NCBI GenBank assembly: GCA_944392445.1
Contig: CALXWT010000009.1
Location: 1-43,473 of the forward strand
DNA: 43,473 nucleotides
Direction: 5' to 3'
Source of the DNA: an uncultured Clostridia bacterium
GTDB lineage: Bacteria; Bacillota; Clostridia; TANB77; CAG-508
The position numbers and the translations under genes are program-made. This document shows positions 33,697 to 43,417 of the stretch, piece by piece. Numbering within the stretch: the stretch's first letter is position 1; every line of letters starts with the position of its first letter. The notes beneath the pieces were generated by a model, which did not search any database, had not been told where the DNA came from, and saw nothing but the letters and a program-made list of their open reading frames with translations.

Positions 33697-36649
33697 TTAA
33701 TCAAATAGTGACATTATATCCTCTCTTGATAGCTTGTTTATAAATGTAGTTTCTGTAGAAAGCATTGATTTTGCAAGCTGTGCTTTTTTCTCTTGGAGCT
33801 CATATATTCTTTCCTCTATTGAATCTTTAGTAATTAGTTTATACACCTGCACATTTTTCTTTTGCCCTATTCTATAGGTTCTGTCTGTTGCTTGGTTTTC
33901 AGCAGATAGATTCCACCATGGGTCATAGTGTATAACCATATCTGCTCCGATTAGGTTTAAGCCCGTGCCTCCTGCTTTAAGTGATATTAAAAACACCTTT
34001 ATTTCGTCGTTGCTATTAAATTCTTCTACAAGCTTTAGCCTGTCTCCTACCTTTGTTTGTCCTGTAAGTTTAAAGTGTTTTATATTTTCTTTTTTTAATT
34101 CTTCTTCAATTATTTCTAACATACTTGAATAACTAGAGAATAACAAAATTTTGTGTCCAGAAAGTACTGCATCTTTTATTACTTCTATACATTGGTTAAG
34201 TTTACTACTTTCTCCAGTATAGTTAGATAGAAATAAAGATGGATGACAGCAAATTTGTCTTAGCCTCATAAGTAATGCTAGGATTTTCATTTGGCTTTTT
34301 TCAAATCCATTTTCTTTTAATTCTTGACTTACTTCTCTTTTTGCATTTGCCATATATGATGTATATATTTTTAATTGTTCATCTTGCATTTCGTTATTTA
34401 GTACACTTATTGTCTTGTCTGGCAATTCTGTTAATACCTCTTGTTTTGTTCTTCTTAAGATAAATGGTTCAATTAGCATTTTTAATTTTTTCAAAACCCA
34501 TTCATCATTGTCTTTTACGATAGGTACTTCATAAATTTCTTTAAATTTTCTATAACTGTACAAATATCCTGGCATAATAAAATCAAATATAGACCATAAT
34601 TCGGATAAAGAATTTTCTATTGGTGTTCCTGTTAGTGCAAATCTTGTATCTGCCTTAATTTCTTTTATTACCTTTGCATTTTGTGTGTTGTTGTTCTTTA
34701 TGTATTGTGCTTCATCTGCAATTATATATTTAAATTTATAGTCTTTTGCTTTATATTCCTCTATATCTCTTTTTAGTAAATCATACGAAGTTATTACCAA
34801 ATTATATTTTTCTATATTTTCAATTTGATTTGCCCTTTCTTCTGCATTTCCGTGAATAACAAGAGTTTTTATATTAGGTGCAAATTTATCAATTTCATTT
34901 TTCCAGTTAAGTGAAAGCGAACTTGGACATACAACAATACTTGGCTTAGGATTCTTTTCTTCTTCTAGGTAAGATTGAATTACTGCTAATAATTGTATTG
35001 TTTTTCCCAATCCCATATCATCTGCAAGTACTCCTCCAAATTTATAGTTGTCTAGGATTTTTAGCCATTTAAAACCGGTTACTTGGTATTGTCTAAGTTC
35101 CGACTTCAAACCTTTTTGTAATTCTATTTTGTCTTCTATTTCTCTTTTTGATATTTGATTTACCATCTTTTTGTATTCGTCATTTTTTTCTACATTTGTG
35201 TTAAGGTTTTGTATAAGTCTATCTAAATACATTCCTCTTGATATAGGTATTTCTATTTCTCCTTCTTGTATTTGTTTGTAGCTAATATCTTCGTTTTCTA
35301 ACAAACTACTTATAAAGTCCATTGTTTCGTTTTCTTCTAAATCTAAAAAGCTTCCATCTTTTAGTCTATGATATCTCTTTTTTAGCTTATACTTCTGCAT
35401 TATGCTTCTAATTTCTTCTATATCAAAATCTATTTTAGACAAATCTATTTTTAGCAAATCATTTTCTAATTTTATACCTATATTTCCTATTTTAGGCTTT
35501 TTTATTTCTCTTTGTTTAAATGTATCTGTAGCTAATACTTCAAACTTGTGCATATATAACCCAATTTCTTCTGATAAGAAATTATATATTTTTTCTTCAT
35601 CTGCTAAAATCAATCTGCCATTTTCTTTATCTAGCATAAAGCCTGTATTTACAAATATATCTAGGTACTCATTTTCTTTTGAAACATCTCTTGCTACAGA
35701 TATGTTTGTATCTTTTAATGGATTAAACTCTACATCTCCATATACAAATTTTATATCTGCTGTGATGTAGTTATTTTTGTCGTAATCTAAGTATAGTTTT
35801 ATATATAATTCTTGTGGTACATATTTGTTAATTATACCCTCATCTAATTTGTCTAATGAAATTTCTCCCTTTAGTTTTGGATAAACTAATGAACAAAAGC
35901 TTGGCAATTCTTCTCTTTTAAACCTTATTTGTGGAGTATAATTTTCTCTGTACACATTTAAAAGTTTTAGTATGGTCTCTTCAAAAGTTTTATCACATCT
36001 ATACAAAGCATTTTTAGTAAGCATATATAAATATGATGAGCCTTGCAAAATATCATAAGAAAATACGTCTATATTTGGAGTTAAAATATAATCTCCATTG
36101 CTCTCTTGCTCTACTGTAAATTTAATGTCTGGATTATGAGCTTCAAAGACAATTTCCTCATCTTGCGCATCTCTTTTAAATAAGATTTTTTTGTTTTTTA
36201 ATACTTCAAAAATTTCGTCTAACCCTGTATTAGATATGGTTATATATTCATTGCTCATAGTTCTCATATATTTTCCATAACTACCTACAGTTTCATTTGA
36301 GTATTTAATAATTTCTGCGTATTTTAAAATAAATTCTAATAGCCCGTGCATCCTCTTCTCTAAAAGCTGATTTATCGTGCACAAAACTTAGTTTTGCACC
36401 ATATTTGTATTCCTCGTGATTAAGCATTCTCTCAAAAAACTCTGGCAAACTTTTTATTTTATATAGCTGACTATCCCCTATTCTAAATTCTGCTTTTAAG
36501 GTTTTATGAAATGTATCGTAGATTAATCTTGGTTCTATTATTAAATTATTTACTTTATTTTGAATATCCTTAGTTTTTGTAGCTTCATTATGATAAAATG
36601 TGTGTACTAGCTGTTTAAAAACTTTATATTGGTCATCATTTCTGTTCAT
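33697..36649 (-). CDS. SNF2-family helicase, with a +1 frameshift at a CGG codon
   Basis: Bacterial Swi2/Snf2 ATPase that remodels nucleic acid-protein complexes. The helicase core is complete: VLADDMGLGKTIQLLAVI (motif I), DEAQYIKN (II), LTGTPIENSLSELWSIFDFI (III), GGTGLNLIGADMVIHYDPWW (V) and QATDRTYRIGQ (VI). The N-terminal part starts at ATG 36649 (AAGGAG 11 bases upstream) and reads EPRLIYDTFHKTLKAEFRIG to FREEDAR, then leaves the family and stops at 36305. The rest continues in the +1 frame as LLEFILKYAEIIKYSNETVG. The break is the CGG at 36344-36346; skipping its first base gives a continuous protein of about 983 residues. An internal ATG at 36351 in the downstream frame, with a badly spaced GAAGAGG, is a weaker alternative. 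Confidence 0.88.
36346..36346 (-). other. Predicted +1 frameshift base in the SNF2 helicase gene
   Basis: The C at the start of the in-frame CGG (36344-36346) must be passed over to join the two frames: GCA (C) GGG CTA TTA GAA. An AGAGGA stretch lies five bases upstream, reminiscent of the stimulatory site before the prfB frameshift. The equivalent base in sigG is 1124. Confidence 0.6.
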
Positions 36650-36709
36650 TTTGTAAATAACTCCTTTATATTTTCACTAATGAAAAATTATATCACATAG
36701 ATTTAAAAT

Positions 36710-36952
36710 TTGCAATTGGGGACGGGCCTGTTTTGCCAAAAATTCGCTCTAATTTAATAGTAAGGGTATATATTTTTTATTTTAGTCTTCGGCCCCCAAC
36801 TGCGTAAAAACTGTAAAAACGAAATTAGAAATTTCGTTTAACAGTTTTTAAACTTGTCGGTCCCCACCTTAAGCACTCCGACTAAACTAAAAAATATATA
36901 CCCTTACTATTTTTAGACAAATTTGGCAAAACAAGCCCGTCCCCAATTGCAA
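36710..36952 (-). repeat. Nested palindromic element A3
   Basis: Inverted copy of the family A arrangement. Outer arms (36710-36740 and 36922-36952, one mismatch) contain GGGGACGGGCCTG. Inner AT-rich arms contain GGTATATATTTTTTA. On the minus strand the core AGTGCTTAAGGTGGGGACC (36860-36878) is followed by an AAAAACTGT/ACAGTTTTT stem and CAGTTGGGGGCCGAAG. The stem differs from A1 and A2 by a paired C-G to A-T change. It occupies the topA-SNF2 gap. Confidence 0.8.
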
Positions 36953-36974
36953 AAAAATCCTTGTGAGTTTAGAG

Positions 36975-38963
36975 CTAACTACCTTTCTCTTTCTTTGGTT
37001 TGTTCCACGAAATGAAGTCGCACTTATCTGGATTGTTTTCGCAAATATAGAAATTTCTCTTTTTCTTAGATTTTCGTACTTGGATTTTGCCTCCACACTT
37101 TGGGCAAGGCACATCTATAGTTTCTACAAATGGTTTTGTGTTTTTACATTCTGGGTATCCTGGGCAAGCTAAGAATTTTCCAAATCTTCCATATTTTATT
37201 ACCATCATTCTGCCACATTTGTCGCATTTTACGTCAGATACTTCTTCTTTTAGCTCAACGTGTTCTAGCTCTTTGTCTACTTTTTCTACTTCTTGCTCAA
37301 ATGGTCCATAGAATTCACGTATTACTTGTTTCCAGTTTTCTTTTCCCTCTGCTACTTCATCGAATTCCTCTTCTATTTTTGCTGTAAATTCCACATTTAC
37401 TATATCTGAGAAGTTTTCTGTAAGCAATTTGTTTACTACTTTTCCAAGTTCTGTTGGTACCAGTTGCTTTTGCTCTTTTTCTATATATCTTCTTTCTAGT
37501 ATTGTAGTAATTGTTGGTGAGTATGTACTTGGTCTTCCTATTCCTTTTTCTTCTAAAGCTTTTACTAAGCTTGCTTCTGTATAACGTGGTGGTGGCTCTG
37601 TAAAGCTTTGTTTTGAATCTATTTTTTGCTTTATTACTTCTTGATTTTCTTTCAAATCTGGTACAAATGCTTCTTCGTTTTCATCTGTTTTTGTATCTAA
37701 AGTCTCAACATATAGTGCCATAAATCCTTTAAATTTAAGTGATTGTCCACTTGCTCTAAAATTATATGAATTTACATCAATATTTGCTGAAATTGTATCA
37801 TATACTGCTGCACTCATTTGGCTTGCCAAGAACCTATTATATATCAATTTATATAATTTATATTGATCTTTAGTTAGGCTGTCTTTTATGTCCTCTGGGT
37901 TTAAATCGATATATGTTGGTCTAATACCTTCGTGTGCGTCTTGAGAAGTTTGTTTAGTTTTATAATATCTATTTTCGTAATACTGTTCTCCATACTGTTT
38001 TATAATTTCTGTTTTAGCCGATGCTCTTGCCTCTTCAGATATTCTAGTAGAGTCTGTTCTCATATAGGTAATTAAACCTACTGTGCCTTTTCCCTCTACT
38101 TTTACACCCTCATATAATCCTTGTGCTACAGACATTGTCTTTTTTAAGGTGAATCCTAATTTTCTAGATGCCTCTTGTTGCATTGTACTAGTTGTAAATG
38201 GAGGTGCTGGAGTTCTTTTTCTTTCACCTTTTTTTACTTCTGTTACAATATATTTTCCTTTATTTATGTCTTTTAAAATAGCATCTACTTCTTCTTTATT
38301 ATGAATTTCAAGCTTCTTTTTGTCTTTGCCATATAGTTTAGCTATAAAGGTTTTGCCAGAGTTTTCATCTAGAAGAGTAGCAAATATATTCCAGTATTCT
38401 TCTGGTATAAATTTTTCTATTTCTTCTTCCCTATCTACAATTAACTTAACTGCAACAGATTGCACTCTTCCTGCCGATAATCCTCTTCTTACTTTTTTCC
38501 AAAGTATAGGACTCATTTTATATCCTACTATTCTATCTAATACACGTCTTGCTTGTTGTGCATTTGTTAAGTTCATATCTATTTTTCTTGGATTCTTCAT
38601 GGAATTTTGTACAGTTTCTTTTGTAATTTCGTTAAAAGTTACTCTACAAACACTATCCTCTGGTATTCCCAATATATATGCTAAGTGCCAAGCAATAGCC
38701 TCTCCCTCACGGTCAGGGTCAGTTGCAAGGTATACATGCTTTGCTTTTTTTGCATCAGCTTTTAAAGACTTTATTAAATCCCCTTTTCCACGTATATTTA
38801 TATATTCAGGCTCAAAGTCGTGCTCTATGTCTACTCCCATTTTTGATTTTGGCAAATCTCTTATATGCCCCATAGAAGCTACAACTTTTGTATTGCCTCC
38901 TAAAAATTTCTTTATTGTATTAGCTTTCGCTGGTGATTCCACAATTATTAACTTATCTGCCAT
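36975..38963 (-). CDS. topA: DNA topoisomerase I
   Basis: Type IA enzyme that relaxes negative supercoils. Toprim motifs LIIVESPAKANTIKKFLGG and VYLATDPDREGEAIAWHLA; catalytic tyrosine in GLITYMRTDSTRIS; GIGRPSTYSPTITTILERRY. Two C-terminal zinc ribbons: CDKCGRMMVIKYGRFGKFLA with CPGYPEC, and CPKCGGKIQV with a paired CENNPDKC. 662 residues, slightly short because there are two rather than three or four ribbons. ATG 38963 begins MADKLIIVESPAK as expected. Confidence 0.96.
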   Translation of the reverse strand: MADKLIIVESPAKANTIKKFLGGNTKVVASMGHIRDLPKSKMGVDIEHDFEPEYINIRGKGDLIKSLKADAKKAKHVYLATDPDREGEAIAWHLAYILGIPEDSVCRVTFNEITKETVQNSMKNPRKIDMNLTNAQQARRVLDRIVGYKMSPILWKKVRRGLSAGRVQSVAVKLIVDREEEIEKFIPEEYWNIFATLLDENSGKTFIAKLYGKDKKKLEIHNKEEVDAILKDINKGKYIVTEVKKGERKRTPAPPFTTSTMQQEASRKLGFTLKKTMSVAQGLYEGVKVEGKGTVGLITYMRTDSTRISEEARASAKTEIIKQYGEQYYENRYYKTKQTSQDAHEGIRPTYIDLNPEDIKDSLTKDQYKLYKLIYNRFLASQMSAAVYDTISANIDVNSYNFRASGQSLKFKGFMALYVETLDTKTDENEEAFVPDLKENQEVIKQKIDSKQSFTEPPPRYTEASLVKALEEKGIGRPSTYSPTITTILERRYIEKEQKQLVPTELGKVVNKLLTENFSDIVNVEFTAKIEEEFDEVAEGKENWKQVIREFYGPFEQEVEKVDKELEHVELKEEVSDVKCDKCGRMMVIKYGRFGKFLACPGYPECKNTKPFVETIDVPCPKCGGKIQVRKSKKKRNFYICENNPDKCDFISWNKPKKEKGS

Positions 38964-39164
38964 TATTATTTTTAATGATAATATTTATTACCATATTCTC
39001 CTTCTACAACAGATTTAGGTTTTTTGGCTTTACCTATAAACCTTTTTCGACTATTTTTTATTGTTATAAAGTAAGCAATAAAAATAGACTATTTATTATA
39101 TTACCGTACTTTTTTTATTTTTGCAAGCTATTTACACAATTTTCACATATCACTTAATGTGGTT

Positions 39165-39426
39165 TTGTATTTTACAATTTAAATAACCATTGTTTTTATT
39201 AGGTTAGAGTATGCTTCTAAAAAAAGTATGAAAATATGGAATGGAGAGTACTTTGAGTTAGAAATTCTTAAATAGTTTTATGGAAAGAGTTCATCTCTGA
39301 TGGAAGGGTGCCATAAAAGTATTTTAGAATTTCTACGAAAAAGTAGCGGGACCGACATATTTGATATACTTTTTTTAGAAGTTTACTCTAACCCATATCA
39401 CGAATTAGAATAATTGTAAAATACAA
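39165..39426 (+). repeat. Large palindromic element B2
   Basis: Nested arms: TTGTATTTTACAATT (39165-39179) with its complement at 39412-39426; GGTTAGAGTA...CTAAAAAAAGTAT (39202-39229) with its complement ending 39393; and GTTAGAAATTCTTAAAT (39257) with ATTTTAGAATTTCTAC (39321). The core GAAAATATGGAATG followed by GAGAGTACTTT at 39230-39254 is shared with B1. It fills most of the 505-bp gap between topA and the next gene; I see no coding sequence in that gap. Confidence 0.7.
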
Positions 39427-39467
39427 GATCACTTTTAAGTAACAAATACAGAAAAATCAGTTTTGGG

Positions 39468-39782
39468 TTACTCCAAAACTGATATGTCTGAAATTATATC
39501 ATCTACTGATACAGGTGTTACTTTGTTTAACATTAAAATTTCTAATAATCTATCTATTACTTTTTCTTCGTTGGATAAATTGTTTACTACTTTCGATTCA
39601 ATATTAAATTTTTCGCATTTTTCCTTTCTTTTGATAATTTCAATTCCATATTTTCTTTCGCTTTTTCCTGCCAAGTTGTGGGTTTCGTAATATTCAAGTT
39701 CAATTTTTTCATCTGTCTTCATGTCTTCTGAATCCGAACAATCAATTACAGTTCTGCCAAAAAAACTTTTTGAATACTCCAT
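39468..39782 (-). CDS. Small DUF6514-like protein
   Basis: A 104-residue soluble, charged protein. The middle (YYETHNLAGKSERKYGIEII) and the C-terminal block (VIDRLLEILMLNKVTPVSVD) follow the pattern I associate with the small clostridial DUF6514 family; the function is unknown. It has its own promoter at 39818-39846 and GGGGG before the ATG. It lies between murG and topA on the minus strand. Family assignment is tentative. Confidence 0.55.
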   Translation of the reverse strand: MEYSKSFFGRTVIDCSDSEDMKTDEKIELEYYETHNLAGKSERKYGIEIIKRKEKCEKFNIESKVVNNLSNEEKVIDRLLEILMLNKVTPVSVDDIISDISVLE

Positions 39783-39817
39783 TCTATTTCCCCCTTTCTT
39801 GAATAGCGTACCTCCTT

Positions 39818-39846
39818 AATATAATACAAGTGGGTTAAAATAGCAA
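39818..39846 (-). promoter_or_regulatory. Promoter of the 39468-39782 gene
   Basis: -35 TTGCTA (39841-39846), 17-bp spacer, -10 TATATT (39818-39823). A perfect AAGGAGGT follows the -10 but no start codon is near it; the used ribosome site is the later AAAGGGGG. Confidence 0.65.
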
Positions 39847-39897
39847 GAACTTTCGTGTTCCAGGCTTCGACACAATTCGACATTTAGTGTTTTATTT

Positions 39898-39926
39898 AAA
39901 AAAAACTTACTATTATTAGTAAGTTT
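39898..39926 (-). terminator. Intrinsic terminator of the mraY-ftsW-murG unit
   Basis: A perfect 10-bp stem AAACTTACTA/TAGTAAGTTT with a four-base loop, followed by eight T, three bases after the murG stop codon. Confidence 0.92.
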
Positions 39927-39928
39927 CT

Positions 39929-41041
39929 TTATATAACACTTCTTATTTCCTCATAAATTCTATTCTCTACTTCTGGCATTGCAACTCTGCTTGCATTTTC
40001 TCCCATTTGTTTTAATTCGTCTTTATCTTTTACCATTCTGTTTATTGTATTTCCTAAAATTTCAGAGTTTAGGTCTTTATCTAATATTATCTTTGCTGCT
40101 CCTACTTTTTCTAACACACGCGCATTATATTCTTGATGATTTTCCGTTGCAAATGGAAATGGTATAAATATTGCAGGCTTTCCTACTACAGAAATTTCTG
40201 TAATTGTCATTGCTCCACTTCTGCAGACTACCAAGTCTGCTGTATTCATTACTTCTTCCATATTGTATATGTATGGAACTATTTTTGCATTTTCTATTTT
40301 GTCTATGTCTATATTTACTTCTTTTAGTTTTTTCTTTATTTTATCGTATTGTTCTGGACCAGCTGCCCACATTATTTGATAATTTTTGTTCTTTTTATTT
40401 ACAATAATCTCAATAAAACTTCTATTTATACTTTGTGCTCCTTGGCTTCCTCCAAAAACTAGCACCACTGGTTTATCAGGTTTTAGACCTAATTCTTTTT
40501 TTATTTTTGTTTTTTGAGCTTCTGTATAATTTTGTTTTTTTAGCTTTATAGGGTTTCCTGTTACTACAACATTTTCCCTATTATCAAGTCTTTCTTTTGC
40601 GTCTTTAAAACCTACTAATATTTTATTAGCTTTCTTTTTAAATAATTTTACTGCTATTCCTGGAAATGCATTACTTTCGTGTAAAACTACTGGAATTCCC
40701 ATTTTCCTTGCTGCCATTACTGTAGGTACACAAATATAGCCACCAGTTCCTATTAATACATCTGGTTTAAATTCTTGTATAATTTTTTTTGCTTCTCCTA
40801 TAGATTTATATGTTTCAAACAGATTTTTTAAATTTTGAATGCTTAGTTTTCTTTCAAGTCCGTGTGCATTTATTGTTTTTAAGTCATACCCAGCTCTTGG
40901 AACTAAGTCGTTTTCTAAGCCTCTATTAGTTCCTATAAATATAATTTCAGAGTCTTTTTCTTTTTCCATTATTTTATTTGCTATTGCAATACCTGGATTT
41001 ATATGCCCACCAGTTCCTGCTGCTGAAATTATAGCTCTCAT
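39929..41041 (-). CDS. murG: UDP-GlcNAc: lipid I N-acetylglucosaminyltransferase MurG
   Basis: Peripheral membrane GT28 enzyme that turns lipid I into lipid II on the cytoplasmic face. N-terminal GTGGHINPGIAIANKI donor loop, GTGGYICVPTVMAARKMG, VVLVFGGSQGAQSINR, and the C-terminal VVCRSGAMTITEISVVGKPA with FATENHQEYNA. 370 residues, normal. GGAG lies 12 bases before the ATG. It follows ftsW/spoVE after 151 bp that hold a hairpin element. Confidence 0.97.
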   Translation of the reverse strand: MRAIISAAGTGGHINPGIAIANKIMEKEKDSEIIFIGTNRGLENDLVPRAGYDLKTINAHGLERKLSIQNLKNLFETYKSIGEAKKIIQEFKPDVLIGTGGYICVPTVMAARKMGIPVVLHESNAFPGIAVKLFKKKANKILVGFKDAKERLDNRENVVVTGNPIKLKKQNYTEAQKTKIKKELGLKPDKPVVLVFGGSQGAQSINRSFIEIIVNKKNKNYQIMWAAGPEQYDKIKKKLKEVNIDIDKIENAKIVPYIYNMEEVMNTADLVVCRSGAMTITEISVVGKPAIFIPFPFATENHQEYNARVLEKVGAAKIILDKDLNSEILGNTINRMVKDKDELKQMGENASRVAMPEVENRIYEEIRSVI

Positions 41042-41087
41042 TTTTTGCTATCGCTCCTTTCTTAGATTGGTTTTAATGTTAAAAATA

Positions 41088-41175
41088 AATCAAAACGAAT
41101 TAGACCTTTTTCTCATTTGTTCGTACCGATTTAGGTTACAATGGTAAGGAGAAAATCCCAAATTCGACGTTGATT
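41088..41175. repeat. Palindromic element between ftsW and murG
   Basis: Imperfect arms AATCAAAACGAATT and AATTCGACGTTGATT, with inner CTTTTTCTC/GAGAAAA pairs and ACC/GGT pairs around the loop. It is similar in design to the other intergenic hairpins but shares no clear core with them. Being within an operon it might modulate murG expression. Confidence 0.45.
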
Positions 41176-41192
41176 ATATCATTTTTCCGATA

Positions 41193-42356
41193 CTACTCTT
41201 TCACCCTAGATTTAGAAATGTTAAGTAGTATTCCACACATAGCTAGTAAAATTATAAGTGCTGTACCTCCTGCACTAAAGAAAGGTAATGAGATTCCTGT
41301 GTTTGGTATAGAGTTAGTTACAACTGCTATGTTTAATGCTACTTGTATCATTACAAGTGCAGTAATTCCAGTTGCAAGTAAACTTCCGAACATATCTTTA
41401 GCTTTCATTGCTATTAGTATGCCTCTCCATATAAATAGTGCAAATAATAAAATTACTACTACACAACCTACAAAACCAAGTTCTTCTGCTAATATTGCAA
41501 ATATGAAGTCGTTTTGTGGTTCTGAAACATATAAATATTTTTGCTTGCTTTCGCCTAATCCTACTCCGAATAATCCACCAGAACCTATAGCATATAGACC
41601 TTGTATGGTTTGCCAACCTGTTCCTGTAGGATCTTGCCAAGGATCTAAAAAGGTAAGTATTCTTCCAAATCTAAAACTCGATTCTGATGCTGCTTCTCCA
41701 GCAGTAGCTAAATATACTGCTAGAGCTGTTCCACCTATTCCTCCAACTATAGCACCACTAGCTATAAAGTATAATAATCTACACCCGGCAACTATCATCA
41801 TAACAAATGTAATCAATGCCATTACAATACCAACACTTAAGTGGTTCTGAATAAATAGAGCAACTAGTACTGGTACTCCTACCATTGCTAGAGGTATTAT
41901 AAACCCTTTTACAAAACTTTTTAATTCTTCTTTATATTCTGTTAAATATCCAGCTAATCCTATTATTAGACCTACTTTAGTAATCTCTGATGGTTGAAAA
42001 CTAACAAAACCAAGATACACCCATCTTGTTGCACCTCCACCTTCTGATCCTATTCCCGGAATTAAAACTAAAAATAGGATGAGAACAGAGAAAACATATA
42101 TTAATTTGTAGAATTTTAAATACAAATGATAATCAATTTTTGATGCGACCCACATAATAGCTAATCCAAGTGCTGCAAATTGTAACTGACTCGTAAAATA
42201 TGTATAGCTATTTCCTGTTTCGGCCAATGCCGATGGCGCACTTGCTGATAAAACCATTACTATTCCAAAGGCTAATAAAATTAATATAATTATTATTAAA
42301 TAAAAATCCACTTGTCGCTTTTTCTCTTTATTTACACTTTTTGTTTTATTTTGCAT
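41193..42356 (-). CDS. FtsW/SpoVE-type SEDS peptidoglycan polymerase
   Basis: SEDS family glycosyltransferase that polymerises lipid II with a partner class B PBP. About ten membrane helices over 387 residues. Typical blocks are FGIVMVLSASAPSALAETGN, QPSEITKVGLIIGLAGYLTE, FIQNHLSVGIVMALITFVMM, DPWQDPTGTGWQTIQGLYAI, GSGGLFGVGLGESKQKYLYV and PNTGISLPFFSAGGTALI. I start at ATG 42356; a TTG at 42368 touches the ribosome site. Position between mraY and murG equals B. subtilis spoVE; division (FtsW) or spore cortex (SpoVE) duty cannot be separated by sequence alone. Confidence 0.93.
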   Translation of the reverse strand: MQNKTKSVNKEKKRQVDFYLIIIILILLAFGIVMVLSASAPSALAETGNSYTYFTSQLQFAALGLAIMWVASKIDYHLYLKFYKLIYVFSVLILFLVLIPGIGSEGGGATRWVYLGFVSFQPSEITKVGLIIGLAGYLTEYKEELKSFVKGFIIPLAMVGVPVLVALFIQNHLSVGIVMALITFVMMIVAGCRLLYFIASGAIVGGIGGTALAVYLATAGEAASESSFRFGRILTFLDPWQDPTGTGWQTIQGLYAIGSGGLFGVGLGESKQKYLYVSEPQNDFIFAILAEELGFVGCVVVILLFALFIWRGILIAMKAKDMFGSLLATGITALVMIQVALNIAVVTNSIPNTGISLPFFSAGGTALIILLAMCGILLNISKSRVKE

Positions 42357-42423
42357 TCTATATATCAATCCTTTCCGAATTGAAAGTTTTTTATTCTTAA
42401 GTTCTTCTCAATTATATTCCAAA

Positions 42424-43401
42424 CTATATTGCAAATAGTCCAATTATACAAAAAACTAATGTAACTAAACTAAATACAGATACTATTTTATTTTCTTTCC
42501 ACCCAGACAACTCAAAGTGATGATGTATAGGTGTCATTTTAAATACTCGATTTCCTGTTTTTTTATAATATGTAACTTGTATCATTACCGATAATGTTTC
42601 TATTATTGGTATAATAGCCAAAATTAATAGTAGTAATGGCATTTTTAAATACAATGCAATGCCTGCTATTGCTCCACCTAACATAAGTGAGCCAGTATCT
42701 CCCATCATTACTTTTGCTGGATGTAAATTGAATAGTAAAAATCCTAAACAAGTTCCTATTAATATTGCTCCTACTGCTATTACTTCTTTTACTCCTAATA
42801 ACACAGATATTACTGTTAGGCAAGTAATTATAATTGTAGTAACACTTGTAGATAGTCCATCTATTCCATCAGTTAGATTAATAGCATTTGTAGTTGCAAG
42901 CATTACTAATACTGCAAATGGTATGTACACCCATATAGGTAGTGTAATATATTCTTTTACAAATGGGATATATGTATCTGTTCCTAAGTTAAATACATTT
43001 GTAAGTACTATAGTATATGCTACTGCAACAATTAATAGTCCTAACATTTTAGCTCTTGGGCTAAGACCTTTTGTGTTTTTGAAAAATAATTTCTTAAAAT
43101 CATCTACAAATCCTATTAGCCCAAATCCTACAGAGACACCTATTAATGGTAAAATTGCATTAGCTACATCTGGCTGGTCTTTAGAAAAATCTATGTATAG
43201 AAATGCGCCTACTATTAATAGCACTATAATCATTATTATTCCACCCATTGTTGGTGTTCCTTGTTTTTTTAAATGGGATTTTGGTCCTTCTTCTCTCTCA
43301 ATCTGACCTACTTTTAGTTTTCTTAAAATTGGTATAATTATTAATGCCAATACTACAGTTGCCACAAAAGACAGCAGTAGTATTTTATTTTGGTATTGCA
43401 T
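42424..43401 (-). CDS. mraY: Phospho-N-acetylmuramoyl-pentapeptide transferase
   Basis: Makes lipid I from UDP-MurNAc-pentapeptide and undecaprenyl phosphate in the membrane. The 325-residue protein has about ten helices and the family motifs GGIIMI, NAINLTDGIDGLS (catalytic Asp), NLHPAKVMMGDTGSLMLGG and MTPIHHHFELSGWKE. GGAGG lies seven bases before the ATG. murD, which usually follows mraY, is absent: ftsW/spoVE begins 67 bp downstream. Confidence 0.97.
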   Translation of the reverse strand: MQYQNKILLLSFVATVVLALIIIPILRKLKVGQIEREEGPKSHLKKQGTPTMGGIIMIIVLLIVGAFLYIDFSKDQPDVANAILPLIGVSVGFGLIGFVDDFKKLFFKNTKGLSPRAKMLGLLIVAVAYTIVLTNVFNLGTDTYIPFVKEYITLPIWVYIPFAVLVMLATTNAINLTDGIDGLSTSVTTIIITCLTVISVLLGVKEVIAVGAILIGTCLGFLLFNLHPAKVMMGDTGSLMLGGAIAGIALYLKMPLLLLILAIIPIIETLSVMIQVTYYKKTGNRVFKMTPIHHHFELSGWKENKIVSVFSLVTLVFCIIGLFAI

Positions 43402-43417
43402 ATATTTTCCTCCTTTG

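Noticed and set aside
36305..36384. Treating the SNF2 N-terminal part and the main helicase frame as two separate, overlapping genes.
   Set aside because: The two frames together match one continuous bacterial SNF2 protein, and the downstream frame has no properly spaced ribosome site at its first start codons.
39810..39817. A short leader peptide after the perfect AAGGAGGT near 39811-39818.
   Set aside because: No ATG, GTG or TTG lies at a workable distance in a frame of any length.
42659..43306. A 215-codon open frame on the plus strand opposite mraY, and similar long plus-strand frames opposite ftsW (41170-41850), murA/ftsQ (9406-10068) and topA (38320-39018).
   Set aside because: They lie wholly opposite conserved genes, have no ribosome sites and encode low-complexity hydrophobic sequence; they reflect the AT-rich codon use of the real genes.
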